Part shown: positions 1 to 6,181 of the stretch, piece by piece
Layout: every line of letters begins with the position of its first letter
How positions within the stretch are numbered: position 1 is the first letter of the stretch
Assembly (NCBI GenBank): GCA_947458575.1
Contig: CANHBE010000119.1
Coordinates: 1-7,730, forward strand
Length of the DNA stretch: 7,730 nucleotides
Direction: 5' to 3'
Source: Flavobacteriaceae bacterium
GTDB lineage: Bacteria > Bacteroidota > Bacteroidia > Flavobacteriales > Flavobacteriaceae
Program-made: the position numbers and the translations under genes
The notes under the pieces: model-generated
What the model saw: only the letters and a program-made list of their open reading frames with translations
Told to the model about the DNA's origin: nothing
Database searches by the model: none

Positions 1-1945
1 GATCTGTAGCTAAGTTAAATGGAGTATTGAAAATCACGGGAATTCCGTTTACAAAATTACCCGTTTCTTTTCTAACAATTTGAAAACTGCCATTTGTTTG
101 GTTGACATAAAGCGATGTATTTAAAGTTACGCTTTTCCATTTTTTCAAAAAGCCCAAATCAACTACATCTGACAATGACGGATCAAGATCTGGATTTCCA
201 ACAAAGAAACTAACGTTGCTCGAATAAGTTGAAAAAGGGTTGATAAAGCGGTCTCGAGGTCTGTTTATTCTTTTGCTATAGTTGGCTGAAATATTGGTCG
301 TACTATTGAGTTCATAGGTAATAAATGCGCTCGGAAAAAAATTACTGTAGTTCTTTTCGGTGAAATCTTGTAATGTAATTTGGTTGATATGGATATTGGA
401 GTATTCGAATCGCAAGCCAGCCAAAATCGAGAATTTTCCGAATTTGGAACCAAGCTGCGTGTAAGCTGCGGAGACATTTTCTTTATATTCTAAGATATTG
501 GTAAAATTAGGATTGACGGTAAAGGTGCCATCGCGATCGATATCTTCTTCTACTTTAAAATCAGATAGTAAAGTCAAATAATTTCCGCGTACCCCAAATT
601 CAAATTGACTATTTTCTTTGAATGGACGAATGTAATCTGATTGAATCGTGTTGCGACTTTGCTTTTGCTTGTTGGCGGACCGCTCGGAAGAAATGGTTCC
701 AAACGATGGACTCGATTGCGTTCCAATAATATCCGATGATTCTGTTTCTGTGTCGACAGAGAAAACGCCGTCTACAGTTAATTTGTGACCATCTCGTTTA
801 AAGCGTTTGATATAACTTGTTGAATATTCCGCATTTTGATTGGCTCGCTTTACATCGTTGAAACGTCGCGTTTTTTCGAATGGTCCGTTTACGACTGCAC
901 GCTCGAAAGTCACATTTTCCGGATTTCCTCCTTTGTTTCTTCTTAATGACAATGTGTTAGTCCATGAACTTGACTTATCGATATAAATCTCCATCCCAAA
1001 GTTTCCATTAAATCCCTCGTTATAGCGATTGTTGTTCCGACGTTCCTTAACAGTTGAGAGGAGCGTACGATTGTCGTCAAAAATTTCTTGATCAATCTTA
1101 AAGTTCCCGGGATTGTCTCGCTTCGCGTAACCAATAGTCGTAAAAAAGTTTGATTTTTCATTTTTGATATTGAAGTTTCCGGATACTCCGGTGTTTTCAG
1201 GCTCTCCGGCAGAAATGATTACACTGCCATTGAAGCCTTGATTTTTACCCTTTTTGAGGATAATATTAAGAATTCCGCCTCCACCTTCTGCATCATAACG
1301 GGCAGATGGATTGGTAATTACTTCCACTTTATCGATGTTGTCCGCTGGAATAATGCGCAAAGCTTCAGTAATGTTGACTGCGTTTGACGGTTTACCATCT
1401 ATCAAAATTGTGACATTTTCATTACCTCTGAGACTAACTTTTCCTTCAACATCTACTTGGACGGAAGGAATATTATCTAGAACATCACTTACAGTTCCTC
1501 CTTTGACTATAAGATCTTGTCCAACCGTGTACACTTTTTTGTCAAGTTTGATATCGATGTGGGTTTTCTCCGCACGAACCTCAACTTGTTTCAATTGGGT
1601 ATAGTCTTCTTCTAAGTAGATTGAGCCAAGATCTGTATTTTCAGTAAGCATTCTTCCCAGTATTTGAAAAGACTTGAACGATATAAATTCAGCCTTGATA
1701 TCGTAGGATCCAACCGGGATTGTAGCAGAAAACTGGCCTTTCGCATCGGTTATGCCACCACTCACCATTTTTGGATTTTTAGTGTTGGTTAGCTTTATTG
1801 TCGCATACTCTAATGGACTTTTTGAGGTTTTGTCAACGATTTGCCCGGTAACTTTAATCATTTGACCGGACGGTCTATTTTGGCTGATTACCATGGTAAC
1901 CATAAAGAACATCAGTAAGGCTGTGTAAATTGTAGTTTGTTTCAT
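1..1945 (-). CDS. TonB-dependent receptor-type outer membrane beta-barrel protein (3' end missing)
   Basis: Reading from the ATG at 1945-1943, the frame stays open for 648 codons and runs off the window, so the end of the barrel is missing; from memory, related proteins are roughly 800 residues. Residues 1-21 form a signal peptide with likely cleavage at IS|QN. Residues about 31-112 look like a carboxypeptidase-regulatory-like beta-sandwich domain (VTGQIVD at the start, a GGITDAKGQFS turn). Residues about 135-232 are the plug, with SLRGNENVTILIDGKP and then VEVITNPSARYDAEG followed by GILNIILKK. The remainder is barrel, including YSKRINRP, LNPF-like INPF and GNPDLDPS at 556-590, the signature of the outer membrane beta-barrel family 3 group. 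Such proteins sit in the outer membrane and import ligands, usually with TonB energy. The substrate cannot be told; no SusD partner is visible. The gene has its own promoter-like box upstream and a 75-base gap from the ArsC-like gene. Confidence 0.93.
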   Translation of the reverse strand, partial: MKQTTIYTALLMFFMVTMVISQNRPSGQMIKVTGQIVDKTSKSPLEYATIKLTNTKNPKMVSGGITDAKGQFSATIPVGSYDIKAEFISFKSFQILGRMLTENTDLGSIYLEEDYTQLKQVEVRAEKTHIDIKLDKKVYTVGQDLIVKGGTVSDVLDNIPSVQVDVEGKVSLRGNENVTILIDGKPSNAVNITEALRIIPADNIDKVEVITNPSARYDAEGGGGILNIILKKGKNQGFNGSVIISAGEPENTGVSGNFNIKNEKSNFFTTIGYAKRDNPGNFKIDQEIFDDNRTLLSTVKERRNNNRYNEGFNGNFGMEIYIDKSSSWTNTLSLRRNKGGNPENVTFERAVVNGPFEKTRRFNDVKRANQNAEYSTSYIKRFKRDGHKLTVDGVFSVDTETESSDIIGTQSSPSFGTISSERSANKQKQSRNTIQSDYIRPFKENSQFEFGVRGNYLTLLSDFKVEEDIDRDGTFTVNPNFTNILEYKENVSAAYTQLGSKFGKFSILAGLRFEYSNIHINQITLQDFTEKNYSNFFPSAFITYELNSTTNISANYSKRINRPRDRFINPFSTYSSNVSFFVGNPDLDPSLSDVVDLGFLKKWKSVTLNTSLYVNQTNGSFQIVRKETGNFVNGIPVIFNTPFNLATD

Positions 1946-1960
1946 AAAAAAAGTAAGGTG

Positions 1961-1968
1961 CAAATGTA
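1961..1968 (-). promoter_or_regulatory. Bacteroidota -7 promoter box for the outer-membrane receptor
   Basis: On the minus strand this reads TACATTTG, a full match to the TAnnTTTG -7 element of the Bacteroidota primary sigma factor, followed by CACC. Its last base is 15 bases before the receptor ATG, so transcription would start only about 8-10 bases before the start codon. The -33 side is weak: TTATG at 1995-1991, 22 bases upstream, is only a partial TTTG match. The box is clear, but the promoter as a whole is an inference. Confidence 0.55.
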
Positions 1969-2020
1969 TACTTTCAACTTCTTAGCGTTTCATAATCTTT
2001 CGTTAAATCAAACGATATTG

Positions 2021-2361
2021 CTAGAGAATCGAATGGACTTTATCTAACGGTCGTGCAACAATTGCCTTTGTTCCATGAATTACAATGGGTCGCTCGATTA
2101 GAATAGGATGAGTCACCATTGCTTCAATAATTTGAGTGTCGTTTAGATTATTGCTTTTATATTCCGAGATCCACAATGCCTCTTTTTGTCTTACCAACTC
2201 AATTGGCTTGATTTGTAACTTTTTGATAATGGATTGCAGTTCAATAAAAGTCGGAGGTGTAACCAAATAATAAACAATTTCGATCTCGTTGTCAAGTTGT
2301 TTCAAATACGCCAGACAATCTCTAGATTTACCGCATCGGGGATTATGAAAATGGTAATCAT
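2021..2361 (-). pseudogene. arsC: ArsC-family (arsenate reductase / YfgD-like) gene, frameshifted near the start
   Basis: Two frames joined give a normal 113-residue ArsC-family protein. From the ATG at 2361-2359 the reading is MITIF, then the frame is wrong. From about 2347 downward the next frame reads HNPRCGKSRDCLAYL and continues to the TAG at 2023-2021. Adding one base to the A run at 2348-2351 (a T run on the coding strand) restores MITIFHNPRCGKSR. In the restored protein the catalytic Cys is residue 10, and the family arginines fall at 58 (VRQKE), 91 (ERPIV) and 104 (ARPL). RQKEALW and ERPIVI resemble E. coli YfgD more than the plasmid ArsC. The continuing frame has an in-frame TAG upstream and no ATG or GTG start. 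A start at the TTG at 2305-2303 would drop the NPRC motif, leaving an inactive product. The family reduces arsenate or acts as a thiol oxidoreductase in the cytoplasm; no other arsenic genes are nearby. It may be a real mutation or a homopolymer sequencing error. Confidence 0.87.
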
Positions 2362-2461
2362 CACATTTATTTTTTGCAAAGAAATTGATTTGTAAATTAA
2401 AAATTACCTAAATTGGCTGAAACCTTCAACCGCTGATTTTTTTAAGCTAAACTACTTATAT
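2362..2461. promoter_or_regulatory. divergent intergenic region between arsC and the CPBP protease gene
   Basis: This 100-base AT-rich gap separates two divergently read genes and must hold promoters for both. For the plus strand, a possible pair is TTTG at 2389-2392 and TAAATTGG at 2409-2416, the latter one mismatch from TAnnTTTG. The 16-base spacing is slightly short, so the pair is only tentative. No Shine-Dalgarno sequence precedes the CPBP ATG, as is usual in this phylum. No convincing operator palindrome was seen. Confidence 0.45.
2377..2384 (-). promoter_or_regulatory. possible -7 box of the ArsC-family gene
   Basis: The minus strand reads TTTCTTTG, one mismatch from TAnnTTTG, ending 15 bases before the proposed ATG at 2361. 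The same spacing separates the receptor gene from its box. No -33 TTTG was found at the right distance, so this is weak evidence. It mildly supports 2361 as the true start rather than the TTG at 2305. Confidence 0.3.
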
Positions 2462-3382
2462 ATGTTCATTGAGCAAGGCATAAACGCTGAAAACAATTTT
2501 TGGAAGTATATCGTAGGCTCCATTTTGATCGTGATAGCATCAACTATTGGTCAAGTTCCTTTGTTGCTTGTTGTCATGTATGAAGCTTTTACCAAAGATT
2601 CTAAAATACCTGACAATCAAAACGATATGTTAAAGTATTTAGATTCGAATTTGACCTTGTTTTTGATTTTAATTTCCTTTGTCTTTGCCATTGTAGCTGT
2701 TTTTGCAGTGAACCGATATTTGCACAAGCAAAAGATGATTTCTATTGTCAGTTCAAGAACTAAAGTTGATTGGAAAAGAGTCTTTCTATCTTTTTCAATA
2801 TGGACTCTGATTACAGTAGTTTCAACGGCTTTACTTTATTTTGGAAATCCACAAAATTTTGAGGTAAACTTTAAACCCGTACCATTTTTGATATTGGCTA
2901 TTATTGCCATACCTTTGGTTCCTATTCAAACCTCCTGTGAGGAACTGGTTTTTCGCGGTTACCTCATGCATGGATTTGCTAATTTGTCCGGCAACAGATG
3001 GTTTCCACTACTGATGACATCGTTTATCTTCGGTGTGATGCACATTTTTAATCCGGAAGTTGAGAAAATGGGACCGATTATATTGGTCTATTATGTCGGA
3101 ACCGGTTTGTTCTTGGGAATTATGACGCTAATGGACGAAGGTTTAGAACTCGCATTGGGTTTTCATGCCGCTAATAATCTCATTGGAGCTTTGCTTGTAA
3201 CGACAGATTGGACGGTTTTCCAGACAAATTCGATTCTGAAAGATCTCTCGGAACCAAATGCAGGTTTTGATGTAATTTTGCCGGTAGTAGTAATTTATCC
3301 GTTGTTGCTTGTTTTTTTTGGAAGAAGATATCGTTGGTATGATTGGAAACAGAAATTGACAGGAATTATAAACATAAACTAA
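2462..3382 (+). CDS. CPBP family intramembrane glutamic endopeptidase (Abi/Rce1-like)
   Basis: A 306-residue polytopic inner-membrane protein with about eight hydrophobic segments: roughly 15-40, 64-84, 107-127, 140-155, 181-195, 205-224, 228-248 and 271-287. The C-terminal half carries the CPBP motifs in order: EExxxR as E160, E161 and R165 (CEELVFRG), FxxxH as F190 and H194 (FGVMH), and HxxxN as H235 and N239 (HAANN). All predicted active-site residues are present, so it should be an active intramembrane protease related to CAAX protease Rce1. The substrate is unknown; bacterial relatives serve in bacteriocin self-immunity, peptide maturation or membrane-protein regulation. The ATG at 2462 is the only sensible start because the hydrophobic part begins soon after it. 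menE starts 21 bases after its stop on the same strand, so the two are probably co-transcribed. The menE linkage gives no direct functional clue. Confidence 0.9.
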   Translation: MFIEQGINAENNFWKYIVGSILIVIASTIGQVPLLLVVMYEAFTKDSKIPDNQNDMLKYLDSNLTLFLILISFVFAIVAVFAVNRYLHKQKMISIVSSRTKVDWKRVFLSFSIWTLITVVSTALLYFGNPQNFEVNFKPVPFLILAIIAIPLVPIQTSCEELVFRGYLMHGFANLSGNRWFPLLMTSFIFGVMHIFNPEVEKMGPIILVYYVGTGLFLGIMTLMDEGLELALGFHAANNLIGALLVTTDWTVFQTNSILKDLSEPNAGFDVILPVVVIYPLLLVFFGRRYRWYDWKQKLTGIININ

Positions 3383-3403
3383 TCTAACTAAAAGAATTAT
3401 CGT

Positions 3404-4453
3404 ATGAGTCAACCGACCTATCACAATGTACACAATAGCTTTAAACTAGATGGCTTTCATTTGAACAAAGAAGATTTGTGCAGAGTAGCTTATAGCTATA
3501 TTAAGGAGGGAGAAGATTTTGAAAAGCCTGTTGGTAATTTTCTATTAGAATGGTTTGATGACAATCCGTATATAGATATGCAGACTTCCGGTACGACGGG
3601 AGCTCCTAAAACAGTCAGAATCTCTAAAAATGCAATGGTTGAATCGGCTATTGCTACTGGAGATTTTTTTGATATTCATCCAGGTCAGAGAGTCTTGCAA
3701 TGTTTACCGGTTAAGTATATTGCCGGAAAGTTGATGTTTATTCGCGCGTTCATTTTAGGTTTAGATATGGACTTTGTTGCGCCGACATCAACGCCTCTTT
3801 ACAATAAAGACGACGAATATGATTTTGTTGCCATGGTGCCGCTGCAAGCAAAAAATTCTTTGAAAAAACTGAAAAATGTAAAAAAGATGATTATCGGTGG
3901 TTCAATGATTAGCAAATCGTTGGAAGCTGAGTTGAAGAAATTGCCAACGCAAGTTTATGAAACCTATGGTATGACTGAGACTATTACGCATATTGCTGCC
4001 AGGCCGCTTGGTGAGCAGTCGTTTACGGTCTTGCCGGGAGTCACGATTTCTTATGATAATAGAAATTGTCTGGTGATTCACGCGCCTCGAATCTCAAATG
4101 AAGTAATCGTGACTAATGACTTAGTAGAATTAGTCAATGAAAATCAGTTTATCTTTCTAGGTCGATATGATAATATCATCAATAGCGGCGGAATCAAGTT
4201 GATTCCCGAGCAAATTGAAAAGAAATTAGCAGGAAAAATTGCCGGTCGTTATTTTGTAACCGGAAAAGCGGACGAGGAGCTGGGTGAAAAGCTAATTCTG
4301 ATTGTAGAAGGCGAGAAGCACCCAATAGATCTTTCAGTTTATGATGAATTGGACAAGTACGAGAAGCCGAAGGAAGTACATTTCGTTCCTCATTTTGTTG
4401 AAACGGAAAACGGAAAAATAATTCGCAATGAGACCAAGCTATTGGTAAAATAG
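3404..4453 (+). CDS. menE: o-succinylbenzoate-CoA ligase MenE (short AMP-binding enzyme)
   Basis: A 349-residue member of the acyl-CoA synthetase (ANL) superfamily. Visible core motifs are the phosphate loop TSGTTGAPK at 61-69, YETYGMTET at 185-193, the hinge region GRYDNIINSGGIKL at 253-266, and ENGKIIRN at 335-342, where Lys338 matches the C-terminal catalytic lysine. The expected reaction is ATP-dependent joining of o-succinylbenzoate to CoA, a cytoplasmic step of menaquinone synthesis. The protein is about 100 residues shorter than classical MenE because the N-terminal subdomain is reduced; this short form is common in Bacteroidota, and every catalytic motif is kept. It follows the CPBP gene by 21 bases, probably in one operon, and ends at a strong hairpin terminator. 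MenE is inferred from the small size, the motifs and the lineage. No other men gene is in the window, so a different acyl-acid ligase cannot be fully excluded. Confidence 0.8.
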   Translation: MSQPTYHNVHNSFKLDGFHLNKEDLCRVAYSYIKEGEDFEKPVGNFLLEWFDDNPYIDMQTSGTTGAPKTVRISKNAMVESAIATGDFFDIHPGQRVLQCLPVKYIAGKLMFIRAFILGLDMDFVAPTSTPLYNKDDEYDFVAMVPLQAKNSLKKLKNVKKMIIGGSMISKSLEAELKKLPTQVYETYGMTETITHIAARPLGEQSFTVLPGVTISYDNRNCLVIHAPRISNEVIVTNDLVELVNENQFIFLGRYDNIINSGGIKLIPEQIEKKLAGKIAGRYFVTGKADEELGEKLILIVEGEKHPIDLSVYDELDKYEKPKEVHFVPHFVETENGKIIRNETKLLVK

Positions 4454-4485
4454 AAAAAAGGCACTTCGATTGGAGTGCCTTTTTT
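4454..4485. terminator. bidirectional intrinsic terminator between convergent operons
   Basis: Six A, then GGCACT (4460-4465), an 8-base loop, AGTGCC (4474-4479) and six T form a perfect 12-bp inverted repeat. On the plus strand it begins directly after the menE TAG and ends in a T run. On the minus strand the A run becomes the T run, and it lies about 80 bases beyond the stop of the M1 peptidase gene. It can therefore end transcription from both sides. The rest of the gap up to 4564 shows no other structure. Confidence 0.88.
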
Positions 4486-4564
4486 ACTTGCTATTGTAGT
4501 ATGTTGTATTAATAATTAAACGTCTTTTGCTGTGATTTCAAAATCAATTATTTGCGTTGTTTTT

Positions 4565-6181
4565 TCAGTTGGCATTAACATCTACAAGAAATTTGTTTTC
4601 TGCTATTTTTATGTCGTAGTTTTTTATTGATTTTAATTTGATTTTTTGCCATTTTTGAGAAGGTTGAAGTCTGATTGACTGTCCATTCAAATGAATATCG
4701 ACAGGCATTTCAAAGGCGGTAACATCTGCTTTCCATCGATACTCAAGGCAGTTTTTCTTGGTTCGATATTCGAATACAGGTATTGTAGCGTATCTCAGAT
4801 ATTGGTCAAAGATTGGCGTTAGGTTAAGTCCACTTTCAGCATTAAAAAACTTAACAACGGTAGCAGTGTCAACTATTTGATGCCGAAAGGTAGTCGCAAA
4901 TTTCAAAATCAAAGCCCACCATTTTTGATCATTGTCAATAATGCTTCGAATCGTGTTTAGCATGAGAGCACCTTTGTAATACATATCACCTGAACCTTCA
5001 TTTCCAACACCATATTTTCCTATAATAGGTTTGTCATTTCGAATATTTTGCTTTAATCCGTTTATGTATTGTTGTGTAATTTGCAGCCCGAATTGACATT
5101 CTAAATAGACGCTTTCGGAATAACAAGTAAAACCTTCATGAATCCACATGTCGGCAATATCTTTAGAAGTGATGCTGTTGCCAAACCATTCATGCCCGCT
5201 TTCGTGGATGATGATAAAATCGAAAAGCAAACCTTTACCGGTTCCTGATAAATCACTTCCCAAGTAACCATTCAGATATTTATTGCCATAGGCGACGGCA
5301 CTTTGATGTTCCATACCTAAATAAGGAGTCTCGACCAGTTTGTAACTGTCAATTGCAAAAGGATATTCACCAAACTTGCTCTGAAAACAGTCCATCATCG
5401 GCTTTACTTGTTCAAACTGACGTTTTGCCTTTTCTTTGTTTTCTCGTAAGACGTAATATTGCAAATCCAGACCTTTATACTGTTCTCCAAACGAAACGTA
5501 ATCTCCAATGTTCAGTGTGATATTGTAACTGTTGATAGGACTCTTGACTTCCCAATCCCAACGCGTATAACCATTTTTCAAGTCTTCACTGCCTATTAAT
5601 CGACCATTAGAAACATTCATGAGTCCGTTTGGAACAGCAACCTTGATTGTCGCACCCATATCAGGTTCATCGGATTGCGAATCTTTACATGGAAACCACA
5701 GACTTGCGCCGGTTCCTTGCACGGCGACACCAACCCAATCTTTTCCATTCGAATCTTTCTTGAATACCAGTCCGCCATCCCAAGGAGCGTTTCTTGCAAT
5801 CATCGGGTTTCCGGAGTAATAAAAGTAGATTTTATGCTGTGTATTCTTTTCGAGCTCATTTTCAAATGAAATAAATACCGCATTAAATTCTCTCGTGTAC
5901 GTAGTTTTTTTCGAATCAAAAATGATACTGTCAATTTTCATGTTTTCGAATAAATCCAGTTGAATTTTCGAGGTATTTTCATTGACACTAAAACTGATTT
6001 CATTGTAACCTTTAATTGATTTTTCTTGGGGATTGACTTTGATATTCAAATCATAGCGTGTAACATCGAAGCAAGTTCTTTCAGGACGCAAGCCACCGAA
6101 TAGTGAATCTTTTCGTGTAAAAGTCTCTTGTGACCATCCCAATTGAAAAACCAACACGGCAAAGATCAATATCTTTCTCAT
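4565..6181 (-). CDS. exported M1 family zinc metallopeptidase (aminopeptidase N-like)
   Basis: A 538-residue protein read from the ATG at 6181-6179. The frame is open further upstream, but that stretch lies inside the preceding gene, while this start gives a clean signal peptide (MRKILIFAVLVFQLGWS|Q) and an ATGA overlap with the upstream stop. Residues about 38-230 form the N-terminal M1 beta domain (FDVTRYDLNIKV). The catalytic domain follows: GMEH at 289-292 in place of the classical GAMEN, the zinc site HESGH at 326-330, the third zinc ligand Glu349 in WIHEGF exactly 18 residues later, and the catalytic Tyr401 in YYKGALML. All zinc ligands are intact. M1 enzymes release N-terminal residues from peptides; this one should act in the periplasm or outside the cell. 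The C-terminal part is short, with no long helical or HEAT-like domain and no T9SS sorting domain seen. It is co-transcribed with the S41 lipoprotein gene. Confidence 0.92.
   Translation of the reverse strand: MRKILIFAVLVFQLGWSQETFTRKDSLFGGLRPERTCFDVTRYDLNIKVNPQEKSIKGYNEISFSVNENTSKIQLDLFENMKIDSIIFDSKKTTYTREFNAVFISFENELEKNTQHKIYFYYSGNPMIARNAPWDGGLVFKKDSNGKDWVGVAVQGTGASLWFPCKDSQSDEPDMGATIKVAVPNGLMNVSNGRLIGSEDLKNGYTRWDWEVKSPINSYNITLNIGDYVSFGEQYKGLDLQYYVLRENKEKAKRQFEQVKPMMDCFQSKFGEYPFAIDSYKLVETPYLGMEHQSAVAYGNKYLNGYLGSDLSGTGKGLLFDFIIIHESGHEWFGNSITSKDIADMWIHEGFTCYSESVYLECQFGLQITQQYINGLKQNIRNDKPIIGKYGVGNEGSGDMYYKGALMLNTIRSIIDNDQKWWALILKFATTFRHQIVDTATVVKFFNAESGLNLTPIFDQYLRYATIPVFEYRTKKNCLEYRWKADVTAFEMPVDIHLNGQSIRLQPSQKWQKIKLKSIKNYDIKIAENKFLVDVNAN

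Noticed and set aside
1311..1604. Plus-strand open frame of 97 codons
   Set aside because: It lies wholly opposite the plug-coding part of the receptor gene, whose protein motifs are unmistakable; it is a shadow frame.
2000..2015. Small palindrome TCGTT-aaatca-AACGA between arsC and the receptor gene
   Set aside because: Only a 5-bp AT-rich stem with no T run in the right place; likely chance, not a terminator or a supportable operator.
2021..2305. A 94-residue small protein starting at the TTG at 2305
   Set aside because: Clear ArsC-family homology continues upstream of the TTG (NPRCGKSRDC), so this is the downstream part of a frameshifted gene and not a separate gene.
2362..2461. AATT-rich partial symmetries in the divergent promoter region
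   Set aside because: They are explained by AT-rich composition and are imperfect; no operator can be claimed.
3143..3433. Minus-strand open frame of 96 codons
   Set aside because: It is opposite the CPBP C-terminus with its HxxxN motif and the start of menE; its own translation resembles no protein family.
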